Shown: positions 34,981 to 48,452, numbered from the stretch's first letter. The stretch is DNA of 64,000 nt from Salticus scenicus (GCA_963930645.1 OZ005648.1:275955507-276019506), one strand, 5' to 3'. The notes: a model not told the origin generated them from the sequence alone. Numbers and translations are program-made.

Positions 34981-35375
34981 GTCTTACTCTTAACGTGCAA
35001 AAATTAACCAGAGAGCGACATCTCAAGCCCAATTTTAATACAGTGAGTGCATGGTTTTTGTACCACTTCTATTCTGAGCAATACAAAAGCAGCTGGTAAA
35101 ACACAGCATAAATTTAAAGATAAAAAAAAATCTGGACATTAAAAAGTTTTGTTTTACATACATATACAAAAATAACAGTCTTAACCTGCAAGTAAAATGA
35201 CCATTTAGAGAAAATTAATCGTCAAATTCAATACAGTGTTATTGTACATAAAGATTGTTATACCACTTCTCTTCTGAGTTATACAAAAGTAACCGGTAAT
35301 GCATAAATTTCAAAATTAGAAAAATAAAGACATTGAAAGGTTTTGCTTTACATACATGTAAAAAAAATAACAGCG
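34981..35375. repeat. Two-copy tandem duplication, period ~200 bp
   Basis: TACCACTTCT starts at 35061 and 35261, followed in both by TCTGAG, ATACAAAAG, GGTAA, GCATAAATTT and GTTTTGYTTTACATACAT. The copies have diverged by substitution, with small indels. Confidence 0.85.
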
Positions 35376-36035
35376 TGTGTGTTATTTTTTTTTTTTATTA
35401 TTTTTTTTTTTTTCCGAGGGTGCGAGTATAGATAAGGGGGAGAGCTATACTTAAATATATAGTGATATATTTAACCATATATAGTTAAGTATAAAGTGAG
35501 AGGGGGGGGGGGTATAGTTAAATAGCATACCAAAATGGGAAAATTTAAATGAATGCGGTTTTAATTTTTCTTATGTCGCAGCCCACATTTCAACGAGAAT
35601 TTTTTATGTGATATTTATCATTCGTAATTGGATCAGCAGATATACCTTTCCATACACAGGGCGAAAGAGCATATTTATAAATACTGTCATGCATGCAATG
35701 ACGAACAGTATCCTTCAATTTAATAGATAATTCAATATGACTAACGTTTGTATACATTTTACCATTTTGTTATGGGGATTATAGGGATAATAATTCAAAC
35801 GACCTCTTCACGTCCATGTTGATAGAAGACATTTGTCATCATGTTACACAAACTGTAACATAAACTGTAACATAAACTTTATTCAGTTTTATACAAAGGG
35901 CTGCGCCTTGATTTATGCTTTAACTCAGTTAAGGGCTATTATAAAATGAAACATTTACAATATGAAATACGTATTCAACTGTCCTGATATATATTCAGTT
36001 TGTCTAAAAACTTCCCATAAGAGATAAAGCAAAAC

Positions 36036-36063
36036 TAGTAGTAGTAATAATAATAATAATAAT

Positions 36064-36096
<33 letters not shown>
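36036..36096. repeat. (TAG)n-(TAA)n-(TA)n compound microsatellite
   Basis: Three repeat types follow one another directly. The minus-strand poly-Leu/poly-Ile-Tyr frame across it is an artefact. Confidence 0.95.
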
Positions 36097-36099
<3 letters not shown>

Positions 36100-36382
36100 T
36101 TTTGTAAACAATGATAAAATAAATTTATATAAAATAGGCACATAAAACGGCTCTGAACTTCTGCACATAAGGATAAATTTTAATGTAAATTATGATATAT
36201 GAAAATGAAAGTGGAATGTATAAAGAATAAAGACAATAAAAAATTCTTCTGACAATATTAATAAACGAGAAGAAGAGATTAATTTCAAAACTATTTAAGC
36301 CAAAAAGTTCAGTACATGCTGAGCTATTTCCTTCAGTTGGTGGGAACACAGCAATTTAAAACACACACACGCACACATATAT

Positions 36383-36516
36383 ATGTAATCCTAACAGGTT
36401 TTAGAAGATATGCCAAGCTAGCATACTCCAAGCTCAACTATTCTATTACTTAAAATTTTTTGAATAATAATTTGAGTATGCTAGCTTGGCATATCTTCTA
36501 AAACCTGTTAGGATTA

Positions 36517-36519
<3 letters not shown>
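36383..36519. repeat. Perfect 46-bp inverted repeat with 45-bp spacer
   Basis: Left arm 36383-36428 begins ATGTAATCCTAACAGG and ends GCTAGCATACTC; right arm 36474-36519 is its exact reverse complement. There is not a single mismatch over 46 bp, so the structure is young or maintained. The spacer is AT-rich. A CA/TA repeat lies on the left and a ~29-T run on the right, so no target duplication can be read. It may be a small MITE or a foldback. Confidence 0.92.
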
Positions 36520-36552
<33 letters not shown>

Positions 36553-36764
36553 GCTGGGTTTCCACCTGCTGAAGTAGATAGCACAGCTTGTATTGAATTT
36601 TTTGTCTTGAATAGATTTGAAATTAGCCTTTTCTTCTTGTGTATTAATACTGTTAAAAGAATTTTTTATTGTTTTTGTTGTTTATGCATTTCACTCTTTT
36701 TTAATATCATAATTCAGATTAAATTCTATACATATATTCAATATTTTACTGTTATATTCTGCTA

Positions 36765-36797
<33 letters not shown>

Positions 36798-37456
36798 TTA
36801 CTGTCTATTCCTTTAAATTGCTGCTTCTAGATTTTTCTTTGCATATTTCCTAAAGTTTTTATCAAGTTTTTGAATGGAAATTAAATGTAATGCAAGCCAC
36901 ATTAATTGTAATGCCACAAAATTTTAAATATATAATTCAAAATCTTCTCCTCAAATCCCTGTCGAAATCTTACATATTTCATTATGAAAGGGTGAAAACC
37001 TGCATCGAAAGAAATTTATTAAAAATAAAATTAAAATTTATAAGCTGAAGATTAGCTATTTTGCTCTATGAAATCAGAATAAATAATTACGTGTATTTAC
37101 CATAACATATAACGCGCAGATTTGTTAAATGTGTTATACACCAGAAATTTAAATTTACAGTAAAAGCTATTCTTTGAAATATTTTTGTTTCTTACAAATA
37201 TAGCTTTATTTGTAAGTTAAATTTTCTGCCGAAAAGTACGGCATTTGCAAATATTTAGTACAACGGTAGTATATATATAGTAATATATTTTAATACAAAG
37301 GTAAATACTTTTATCTGTTTCATTATTTAGGGGGGGGTGGATAATTACAACAAAACAATTTTAATTAAAAACGAAATTTAAAAATTTGATGTTGAAGAGT
37401 AGATATTTTCTTCTAACAAATGAGAATAAATAATTATTTACAGATATTTATTGCAA

Positions 37457-37497
<41 letters not shown>

Positions 37498-38911
37498 GGC
37501 TATGTGTGGGCGATTAGATTTTATATTTTTAAAAAATTATCTAATCTCAAAACAGAGTTACAAAATGAAATTCAAATTCTATTCTTTAAGTTTCTATTGT
37601 ATTTAAGATAAATACAAATAAATTAAGTTATATCTACTGATACCTTCTAAAATCATATAAGTTTTAAATTTTAAATTAAAAAAAAAAAAAAAAGCCAACA
37701 TTTTTCAAATGATATCATAAATTAAATATTCTTTTGTAAACATAAGTGAGGATATAAATCACAATTATATGAATTATTCTAAGTATTGCAAACCAGTTAA
37801 ATACAATTTTTGTTTGAGAAAAATATAAATTAAATTAAACATCTTTGTCCAAAATATTTACTTTTAAAATACAAATATTTTAATATAAATAAATAGAATT
37901 AATTTTATTCCTAAAATTATGTTTCATCTAATCATGATCAAATTCCCAATGACCTTTCTGTTTAATATTTACTGAGAGTTAAATCTTTTAATATTACTCT
38001 TCGCGTGTTCCTTTAACATTTCGTTTATGATTGTCAACAACCTCTTCAATAAAATGGGAAAAAAAGTAAAAAGGACGTAATTAAAGATAGTCTCATTTTA
38101 AAAACGTAATTTAGGAAGATTAAAATTCGAAACAAAAATTTTGAAATAATTTCAATTTCAGATCTGCGTACTAGCAAAACAATTGTTTCGCTTTTGATAA
38201 ATCAAATTTCAAAAAGGAAAAACAAAACTTTTTTATTATATGTTATTATAAAGTGGAGGCAATTCATTTTAAATAATATCGTTTGGCAGATGCAATAAGT
38301 ATCAGATGAACGAAAATTTTGTCATTTAATCAGGTATTTTGTTTTTCATGACTTCATTATTTCTGTTAGATATGAAATATATTTTTGTTTTCGACATAAC
38401 AGTCATAAAAATAATTTAAAGGGTTCAAATATCACACAACATAAGAAAAATACAAATTTCATTCACAAGTTCTTTTTTATTAAAACAACGTTTTTGATTA
38501 TGAATTTTTTTATTCAAGTATCGTTATTGTTGGCTATAGTATTATAATTAATAGTAAAGTTACACAATACTACGAAAGCTATCATTAAATTAAATTTAAG
38601 TATTCAGATATCAAAGACCGTAAAAAGAAAGTAGTACGTTATAAGTGAAAAAGTCTCTCTTTTATTATAAAAGCTGTTATTGAAATTCAAATATTATCAA
38701 TTTCCAGTGATGATTTATTTATTTATAAAACGATGTTTTATAAAACGATTAACAAAAAATTATAAAACAATGTTTTTTTTTTTTTTTTTTTTTTTTTTTT
38801 TGTAAAAATTAATCAAAATAATAATAATAATATTTAAATAACATAAATATGTCCTTTTGCTTTAGAAAATTATTCACAATAATACGTTTTATTTTGATGT
38901 AAGGGCTTCTG
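36520..38911. other. AT-rich DNA without recognised genes
   Basis: Contains long homopolymers (T at 36520-36548, A at 36767-36795, T at 37460-37491 and T at 38772-38801). The frames at 36607-36816 and 37420-37611 run through homopolymers and look spurious. Confidence 0.5.
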
Positions 38912-38922
38912 AAAATATAAGG

Positions 38923-38977
<55 letters not shown>

Positions 38978-38988
38978 CCTTATATTTT
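38912..38988. repeat. Palindrome built around a (TA)n core
   Basis: The 12-base arms AAAATATAAGGT (38912-38923) and ACCTTATATTTT (38977-38988) flank a TA run of about 53 bp, giving a nearly perfect self-complementary segment that could extrude as a cruciform. Confidence 0.85.
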
Positions 38989-39446
38989 TAATATGTCATA
39001 AATTTTCCATTACTTAATCATAAATGAACCAATAAATTTTAAAACAAATTTTGTTAATTAGGCATAATTAAAAAAATAAATAAATAGATTGCATTTTATT
39101 ATCGTTTCTTTTGCAAGATATTTTTAACAGACTCTCTTCCCTTAAAATAAATAAATAAATAAATATGTATATTCTCAAATCAACGGATTTCTTATAATTA
39201 GTCTTAACTGGTAAACAGCATAATTAAACTGATTTTAAGAACACACAAATACACAGTGCCTCTTCAAGAGCCAACATGTCCCTTTATCACCACAAAATAA
39301 TTTAATTCTTTTCTTTATTAAAAATATTCGAAGGATTTTACGAAAGTAGTGAAAATATCATTCCTTTTCATATTCAAAAATTGTAAAAAAAGAGAAATAA
39401 TTTTTAGTTAGAGGAAAAATTACCTCTTATATCTATTAACAATTAA

Positions 39447-39755
39447 GGTAAAGCTAGGAGAGATTGCGCACATAGGGGATCGGTAGGAAGGAGTAAAAAG
39501 AACACTCTGAAACTCCAGGTAGTTCTACAACATCGATAGCGGAGTGCCCACTTAAATGTACATGTTCATGGCTTGAACAGTCTAAGGCCCACCGTACACT
39601 GACGAGACATGAGAGAAGTTTGAAGCGATATGCGACACGCGCATGCTCTAACTACAACTTCATCTCCTGAAATCTATTCAGAACATGCGTGTGTAGTATG
39701 TCGCATCAAACTTTGTCTTATGTCTCTTCAGTGTAGGGTGGGCCTAACATTAAAC

Positions 39756-39787
<32 letters not shown>

Positions 39788-39954
39788 TCTCGTTTTAAAA
39801 AAAATTTGATTAAAATTTAAAACCCTTTCTAGAATTTTTATAGAATGGTAGTATTACAAAATATTTTTAATTTAAACGATTTCCCATGGACTCTTTTACA
39901 AAGTTTACTTGTGGCAGGTTGTTGAATTGTGCGCAAATTCTCCTAGCTTATACT
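39447..39954. mobile_element. Inverted-repeat element hosting a nested MITE
   Basis: Left end 39447-39472 (GGTAAAGCTAGGAGAGATTG, then CGCACA) and right end 39928-39954 (complement reads AGTATAAGCTAGGAGAATTTG, then CGCACA) are imperfect inverted repeats, 26-27 bp. The interior is non-coding and is interrupted by the MITE at 39586-39744 and a T-tract at 39760-39786. Target duplication is not clear. Confidence 0.65.
39583..39747. mobile_element. Harbinger-like MITE (159 bp) with TAA duplication
   Basis: Element 39586-39744 begins GGCCCACCGTACACTG and ends with the complement of GGCCCACCCTACACTG. The inverted arms continue for about 60 bp (AGAGACAT/GAGACAT, AAGTTTGA, TATGCGACA, GCGCATG). TAA at 39583-39585 and 39745-39747 is a three-base target duplication of the TWA kind used by PIF/Harbinger transposons, and GGSCC starts are also typical. 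There is no coding capacity. Confidence 0.75.
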
Positions 39955-41848
39955 GTCATTTTCGTTCGAAGAAAAAAAAAATGTATTACTTGTCATTTGA
40001 AAAATTTTTATCTCATACTTAGCATGTTACAATAAAAATAAAAATAATTATAATTATAATAATAATAATGTAAGACAAATGAAAAATGACAGGGTGGTTT
40101 ATAGCACAGATTGTGGTTTATAATGAAAAAGTCATAATTTGTATAGAAATATAAACGCGACACAACAAATTTATGTAAAAAAAGAACAGAATATCATTAA
40201 AAGAGACTTAAAGAAACGAGATCCACATATTTTTTATTCAAATATTCTCTATCGTAACTTTTAAATGATATTCAGGAATTTTATTCCTCACTTTACACAT
40301 GTATATATGGATAGGTTTATAGATACAAATTTAGATGTTCAGTGCATAAGTATGCATAATACGCATTTAGCCTCTTCACACCCGAAGCTATAATAACAAT
40401 ATAAATAACATTTCAAGGATTTTAGACACATACGTTCGCATTATACATTATAAAAATGTGCATTCTTCTTAAATTTAAAAGTCTGGGGGCAAGTAATATA
40501 CGGTGAGAGTATATGGACTTTAAAGAACTAAACTCTAAATTACTAAATTAGTAAAATCTGCCTAACTGTAACACAATTTAAAAATTGATTCCATTAAATA
40601 AACCAATCTAAGTCAGTTTTTTATTTTATTCTGGTAAAGTGTCTGAGTACTTTAAGTAATCATGAAAATTACGTACTTTTCTTCAACCACACTGTTTTGA
40701 AGTCGTTTTACGAAAGTCGAGAAAATAACATTATATTTCAGAAATAAATTTAGTTTCATGCTGCCATATATCGGTATCTCTTTAAAGCCAATTTATTCAG
40801 CTTTTTATTAGTTTAGTCAAAATGTAAAAATATTGAATGGTATAGATTTTATAAAGGAAAGAATAGATGTCCACATATATGGACCTCTGGCCTCTGGAGA
40901 GAAGAGGTTAAGGGAGTCACTTATTTGCTTAGTATATCACGTACAATAGATGTAGCTGCAAAGTTATTTTTTTATTTTTATTCTTTTATTCTTTTATTAT
41001 TTAGAGCTAACTTCCATACAGTATTAAAAAGTAATTTTGTGAAGTAAAATTTCCAGTTTCATATAATACTTTTGAGAATAAATTCCGAATTTGCTGCAGT
41101 TATTTTTTGTTATTTTATTTTATTTTATTTTTTAAAGTATTAAAGACAAAAATAAATCTGTTATCTTAAACATATTGTATAACATATATAAAGGTAGCTT
41201 AAAAAAGAAAAATTAATTTAATTAAATATTACTTTTCGATAAAGTATGTGATTTTCATTTGAAAGAATGCTAGCTAGCAAGTTATAAGCTGTTAACGGAT
41301 GGCTGTCCTTAAATTTAATTAAATATATATTTCTTAATTCTTATTTGAAATCGAATTTAATGATTTTTCGACTGTGAACATAATCACTAGCTGCAGCCAC
41401 TTTTTACCTGTTGTCAAAAAATGGTAAAAAAAAGCGAGATAAAAAAAAATAATAATATTAATATTAATAAAATAAAGAAGAAAAACTTTTACATTCTAAT
41501 ATAAAACACGTGACTTAACATCCAACATAAATTAAAATCTGGAAATCTGAAGCTCGTAAATTTTAAAATATCAATGCAAAATGGCCAGGAGAACTAAATC
41601 ACATTTCAATCAATTTAAAAACAATTTCTATAATAACTCGAGATTTTCCGATGGTGAACTGTTTGAACAAGTTTAGATATCGCTCAAAATCAAAATCAGT
41701 TTAAAATTCACGAAAAAAATAAAAAAAACAGGATTATACTACAACCCAATATACCAAGTGAGTCACCATTTATCATGATTCAGAAATTAGACGAGTGCCA
41801 GTTTGCAAATTTCAAATGTTACTATTTGTTTAAAATAATAATAATTAA

Positions 41849-41849
<1 letters not shown>

Positions 41850-41907
<58 letters not shown>
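41850..41907. repeat. (TA)n microsatellite
   Basis: About 28 uninterrupted TA units. Confidence 0.95.
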
Positions 41908-41910
<3 letters not shown>

Positions 41911-43010
41911 ACCAATTTTTATTAAACATTGTTAAGAAACATCTTGATTAAATCAGCGTTCTCTTAAAAAGAACCTTACTAATATCGGTCTATTCCATTG
42001 GAAGCTACAATGCAACAGACAGTCAGACAAAGTATTTAAACTTATAGCAACCTTCTGTATTCGTCGGGAATTAAAAATAATTATCATACGATATCTCAAG
42101 TAAGCAGTAAACATAACTTTTTAGAGTTTTTAAATATACATATTAGAGCACAGGACACCAATTGCGAATTATAGATTCGTCATTAAGCAAAACATTAAAA
42201 CATTCGATTGGCTATTAACATATAATATTGAGACATAATTTTTTTATTAAGACATATTTTCAAAAAGAAATATTTTTAATTTTCAAATATCTTTAAATTA
42301 TAATTGCCAAATTGTTTATATAACCAAGCTAGCCATTATTTAAATTTGTGATGTACCGTGGTATTATGTATATTTAATACAAAATTACTGCAATTATTTT
42401 TCACCTTTTATTTAAAAAAAAAAAAAAAAAAAAAAGAATTCTACAGAACACCTATTTGCATTACTAAGTACATTTATCAATGAATGATTTATACATTTAA
42501 TATTTATAATATATTTCTATTAGGTTAGTACAATGGTAAAGGTAATACCATGTAAATTAAATAAAGATCACTTTTACCAGTTTTGATATGGACTTAGTTT
42601 TATAACCTAATGTAAATTAAATTGCACTACTAGAAAGTCATAATATACGACTAAAATTTGGAAAGCGGGAAATTATGCAAAACAGTACTCAATCCTTTTT
42701 CATAAAATCGATCTGTAGTTACAAATTTAAACTAAAACCACAAAAAGCACTTTTTCAGATGAACTATTAGAATTTTGTAATACAAGAATAGGATTTTTTT
42801 AGTTAGCAAAGGGTTATTATTAGGTTTATTATTATTAAATTATTATTATTACTATTAGACGAACTTTTCCTAAGAAAAACTTTATGATTTTGTTTGAAGA
42901 AACGATAACATATTCAAGAATGCGTGTCCCAGATTTATATATGAGAACCGAAAAGGAAAATATACAATTTTGAAGTAATCATTCGACGACAACTTATAAA
43001 CATCAGATAA

Positions 43011-43014
<4 letters not shown>

Positions 43015-43049
<35 letters not shown>

Positions 43050-43063
43050 TTTTTTTTTTTTTT
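43015..43063. repeat. A-run directly followed by T-run
   Basis: About 33 A residues, one C, then about 15 T residues. The RNA or single strand could fold back as a poly-A/poly-T hairpin. Confidence 0.85.
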
Positions 43064-44037
43064 GTCTAAATCAAAAAGAAACAGACAAAATGATTAGATA
43101 ATGTGTGATAAAATCTTTTAAAGGAGTTGCAAAATTTCTTGACGTATGTATAAATTTTTTGTAAACTATTTAATTAATAAAGAAAAATCGCAAGAAATGG
43201 TAGTTAAAAATGAAATAAAATTTTAAGAATTATTGATTTTAGCAAATAATCATTTAAACATAAATAGTTGAAAAGAAATCTTCAGACTTTGAGACATTTG
43301 TACATAAAGACGAGTTTTAATTTTGTTGATTATTAAATGATAATTCTCAATAAGTATAACATTTTTAAAATAATACTTCTATTTTTGCAGTTTTTATATA
43401 CTTAGACGATTACTTACTGATCTAAAGTTAATTACTGAAATATACTTAAATTTTTAATGTAATGTAATTTCTTCTTTTTCTCTCCCTCTCTCTCTTTTCG
43501 GTTGTAATCATTTTACAGTTATTTTTTCTCATATATTTCCTACAATATATTTCACATTTTTTAAATAATAATATTTCATATAATTATATTTCATATGATA
43601 CTTATATTATTTCTTAATTTCTACATGGCAGTCAGAGACACTTTATTAAGAAAAACATTTTACTTTCTGGGAATGAACTGTTATTTTACAAAAATATTGT
43701 GAGGAAAATCTAACTATAAAACTAATTTAATTTAGACAAAATTTTCAAACTTTTAAAACATTGAATGAATCATGAAAGCATATATAAAGAAACAGATATC
43801 AGGAGAAGCGATTAAAAAAAAGAAAGAAAGAAAAGAAAAGAAAATAGTTTGCTTTATGCTGTTATCGTTAGTAAATCACGTAACACTAAAGTCTTTATCT
43901 AACACCTAAAATGTTTTATTCAATGTGTACAGTACATCTATAAAGCCATGTAATCAAATGATGCTTATTTATTGAACGATACAGATATATAACCTCGACT
44001 AAAACCAGAAAAGTCCTTCAATTAGCATCTATATTAT

Positions 44038-44305
44038 TAATTAATATGGTCCACAGTGGCTGAGTGGTTCTACACTCAAAGTTGGTAGATGGAAAATGGA
44101 AATGCAGGGTTCGATCCCAGGTCGTGCTCATCGACCTAGCCGTTCGGAATTTTCCGTGGTTTTCTTCGAAACTCGTGTAAAGGTGGGCTAAGACCCCTTA
44201 GAAAGACCACCAAGGAGGGCAATCCACTTATAAGCTTAGGATCCTACCGTTGTCAATCGTCCTAAAACCGTGCAACCAACCAATCAACAACATCATAATT
44301 AATAT
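44038..44305 (+). mobile_element. tRNA-derived SINE with 10-bp target duplications
   Basis: TAATTAATAT at 44038-44047 and 44296-44305 flanks a ~248-bp body. The head is tRNA-like: GTGGCTGAGTGGTTCTACAC is an A box region and GGGTTCGATCCCA a B box, as in Ser/Leu-type tRNAs. The body continues with TCATCGACCTAGCCGTTCGG, shared with the copies at 31395-31630 and 56415-56675. The 3' end is a CCAA-type repeat (CAACCAACCAATCAAC) and not poly-A. Internal pol III promoter elements would drive transcription; mobilisation would require a partner LINE. Confidence 0.88.
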
Positions 44306-46222
44306 ACAAAAAAATACTGCTATCAAATCTACTGCCATTCGCAAAGAAAAAATATATATATATTTATTAATTTCTAAAGATAATATTTCTAAAGTATAAA
44401 ATGGTCAAAAAATATAAGCCTTTAAAAGGGATAGAATGGATCGAAATTTTAAAGAATTTTATTTTAACTAAGTAAAATGGTCCCTTTGTTCTCATTTCAC
44501 ATTTTGGAATATGGCCAAGAAACCCACCTTTCTGTTTTTCAAGTGTAAGTTTAAGGTTGCAGTTAAAGCTCTTTTAGTTAGCTGGCAAAACAATTTTGAA
44601 GGTAAAAGAGCGGAGATGAGCACTTAATAAAATTGTTTCATAGGAGGCAAATAAAGTGAATTGTTGTTAGTAGTTATACATGCATGTGTGTATTATATGC
44701 AAATACTTTTAACTCCAAGAATTTTTTGTTTTGTTTTGTTCTGTTTTCTATTAAATATGAGCAGAGAGTGGATAAAAATCGCTTTAGTGAATTCTAAGAA
44801 TGCATTAAAGGTCTATATAATTAGAAGTAGTGTGCAAAATAGTAAAAGTGATTAAATTGCAAATGTATGCAGGTAGTTAAAATTTTATGTTTGAATAACG
44901 TAATGAAGAACTTATTACGAAAAATAAGGATATTAAATATTAGTACATATTATATCGAACATATGCGATAATACTAAAATCATCTAAGAAAAATAATATA
45001 TATTCTTATATATAAATAAAACTAACAGTCAATAGAATGACTAAAACTAACATGGCATTATCGTATTTCCGATATGAAACAAATAAAAGAAAAGAAAAGA
45101 AATAAAAGAAACATATTTGTCGAAAATGTCTTTTTTTTTTACGTGTGCTTGTGCGTGTGTAAAATATCAAATTTCTAAGAAATATCTTTTAATCATGATT
45201 TTTTTTATAGATTGGCCGTAAAACAGGAATAAAGATTATTACATGATATATCAAACATATGCACAAATAATGAACTAAAAATAATATAAGCTTGTTATAT
45301 ATTTTGAAAATATTATTTAAAATTTATACGAAACATAATTTAAAAAAAAAATTATTTATATATATATATATATATATACACACATTTTCCGATTTATTAT
45401 ATGATCTTTTTGTAGAACACAAATTCAAGCCAATAAGCTTATTTTGGTATTAGAACTTGCAAGTTAATCTTAAAAGAGAGTGTCTCTTGTCGCCTATTGT
45501 TCCCACAAAACAAACAAATAAATCAATCAATTACAGAAAGAAAAAAAAGAAAACTACGTCAATACAAAATATATTTATTATTTTTTTATTAACTGAATGG
45601 CACTGAATATGATTAATTTTTAGTGTACCTAATAGTTGTAACAAATACATTTTTTAAAATGAAAAATGTTATCCAAAAAGGGATAACAATGTAATTATGC
45701 ATATAAATAAATAAAAGAATAAAACTAGATTTAAAAAATTGAATTAAACTGATGAATTTCAAGAATTTGTTCTAGGTATATAGTTCCGCTCTCAAAATTT
45801 TTATATGTTAAGATGTAAAACTTCTTGAAATAAAGAAATTCAAGACTACGCTCTAAAATCTTCAGCGCTTCCATTAAAGTTTTATGGCCCTCGGCAAAAT
45901 TACAGGAGTTTAAATTTATAAATTCATTTTTTTTTTCTTAACTCAGTAAAAAGTAAGAAACCTATTATGACTCTTATGATTAAAAACAATATAGATGGTC
46001 ATGGTAGATCCCAACCCAAGAATATTGGAATTGACACGCCATTGCTTCTAACTAGAAGCTGTAAAATTACTAATTACTCTGTAGGTGTTTTTGTTTAAGT
46101 TTTAACTGGAAACCGTCGTTGATTTACATTTATATTCACTCATTCTATGCATTTAGCTGGTAAGAAAGTCTTGAATTATCATTTTTATACGCGTATTTTC
46201 CCATTTTCGCGCATTTTATTTA
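44306..46222. other. AT-rich DNA without recognised genes
   Basis: Contains a TA run at 45357-45378. The frame 44661-44855 has no coding-like features. Confidence 0.5.
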
Positions 46223-47011
46223 CTTTCTTCTACCTATATATATATATATAGAGAGAGAGAGAAAGTATTGGATTCGTGAAAATTTTCGAACAGTTTTCGA
46301 TGGATTTATACGTTTTAGGATGTCCTGAACTCGATTTGACTGTTTTTAGAAAATATCTGTCAGTCTGTTTATCTGTCTGCGTGTGTGTATGAGAAATTTT
46401 GTGGGGGGCTGTATCTCATGAACCAATGAACGAAATTTAACCAAAATTGGTATTTTGTTGCACCCTGACATCAACTGGTGCTGATTAGATTTGGGGATCC
46501 ATCGCTCAACAAGTGGAGCTGTGATCCCATTTTTTCTAAATTTTTAACATGGAAGTATAGGACAAAATTTCGTATGAATATACATAATGAGAGTTATTTT
46601 TGAAGTGTGATTGTAAAATTGATATAAATTATTGAGAATAATAGTACAGTAGTAGACTAGAGAAAAAAGTTTGCGTATTTACGAGCATAGCTTCTTCCCC
46701 AGAGGGGGGGGGGGGTAAATTTTTAATATGGTAACCTTTCGAACGATCTCGTCAATATCTTTAAAACGAATGGTTGAACCATAGAACTGTGATAATTTAA
46801 AACAAAGTTATCGATTTTTTTTTCCTTTTTTAACGAAAAAAAAAAAAAGAAAAACTTAGAAAATAAATCGTATTTCTTATGACACTGGGGAAAAATTGAC
46901 TTTCTTTCAGCACTTAGTGATATAAATCTGTCAGATAAAAATCGTCTGCATTAATAATTTAATGAATAATTTATAGTACATGAATTTTGTGTAAAATTAT
47001 ATAGAAGAAAG
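46223..47011 (+). mobile_element. Dispersed ~788-bp repeat family, full-length member 3
   Basis: This starts CTTTCTTCTACCTATATA and ends TATATAGAAGAAAG, the same imperfect inverted ends as at 2693-3478. It preserves nearly every landmark of that copy, including CAACAAGTGGAGCTGTGATCC, a G-run near 46706 and TTTAAAACGAATGGTTGAACC. Substitutions are numerous, so it is an independent and older member. Its length matches the other two full-length members almost exactly, supporting real element boundaries. No protein frame is present. Confidence 0.78.
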
Positions 47012-48452
47012 TCATGTGGTGGCCACATCACATTTGTTATTTTTTGTTTTTGTGGATCGGATATTAACAGTTATGAATTCATTAACATGCGTATAACTAT
47101 ACAAAGAAAAAAAAAATTGCTTACAACACTCATATAATGCCCCAGAAGACGTTACGAATTTAAAAAACTTCCGATATTTCATTTCGTCGTATTTGATATT
47201 TTTTCTTCTATTTATGTTTTCGTAATTTTCTATAAGTTTATTATCGTTAACAATATACCTCTAGAATACTAAACTGTATAAGCGACAAGCAAAGTCTTTT
47301 ATGTCGGACAAGCCTCTTTAAAAGGATTTCTCCCACATTTTCCAGAACCACGAATGTTTCAATAAGCAATTTAGAATAACAAAATAAAAAAAATTTCTCA
47401 ATTTTCAAATTGAATAAATTTTACACGATTCTCTTATTTAAGTTTTAATGAGTCGCATGCGTTTTGAATAACTGAATAAGCCGGTTTCACTGCATTCATT
47501 CTTATCTTACTTCATACATTTTAAAGAAGGAACATTTCAATTTTAAGTTTCGTGAAAACTTTCCTCGTAGATGTAATCTCATTTACAATGCACTTTTGTA
47601 CATTGTGTAGAAGTGTGCATTTATTTACATGGTCTCATAATTTATAAGTAACTAAAAGGAAGACATTTATTTGTGTTTGACGGGTATTATAGAGTAATCA
47701 CTAACAGAATAATTTCTTAAGTTTATATGCATATTTTTGAGTTAAATAAATTGAAAATTATTGATAAAAGGATCTTTTTTCCTTAGTTTTTATAGCTTTT
47801 AAACGTTTTTCTCAATGAAAAATTTTATGAATAGTAATATCACGTGTTCCAAATTCGTCAAACATTCACAACTCTCCGATTTTACATCCAGGGAGTTTGG
47901 AAGACAAAATAATTTATAGCACCCGAGATGTTATATATTTCATTTTACTATTGTTCAGTGCTAAATTCTGTTGGATGAAAATAATCTCTGTACACAATCG
48001 AATACAATTAAATTACTAAAATTAATTACGTTAAAAATTAATTATGTCACAAATTAATAAAAAAATAAAAATTTCGCATGCTGGATAACATAAAATTTTA
48101 GCTTGAATTTTCGACAAAAAAATTACTGATTGTCACTCGATATTCTGATAAAACGTAAAGAAAGACAAAGAAGCTAATATGTTGTGACCATCTTAATACT
48201 TTCTTCAGAAGCTTCTTATAAAATTTCATACAAAGAAATTTAAATATGAAAATTATTATGTATAAAGATTTCTTTTCAAGTTTAGTGCAGATGATTTTTA
48301 TCTAAGAAAAAAGTAACGCTAAATATCAAAAGAATTTCAATTTTGTACCCTATGTAAAACACCCTAAAAAAGGCATTTTTCATGATTGGTTAAAAGCAAT
48401 GTCCATTATGAAAGTTTTTCAGATGCTTCCTTATTAAAAATTATGATAAACT
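47012..48452. other. AT-rich DNA, nothing recognised
   Basis: Slightly GC-richer patches near 47130 and 47310 contain no coding frame. No RNA gene was seen. Confidence 0.5.

Larger units (their letters stand above)
39955..44037. other. AT-rich DNA without recognised genes
   Basis: Contains a TA microsatellite at 41850 and an A-run/T-run pair at about 43018-43063. No coding-like frame or RNA gene was recognised. Confidence 0.5.

Noticed and set aside
44048..44120. Possible tRNA gene (A and B boxes present)
   Set aside because: It lies at the head of a SINE with target duplications, and the stems are degraded.
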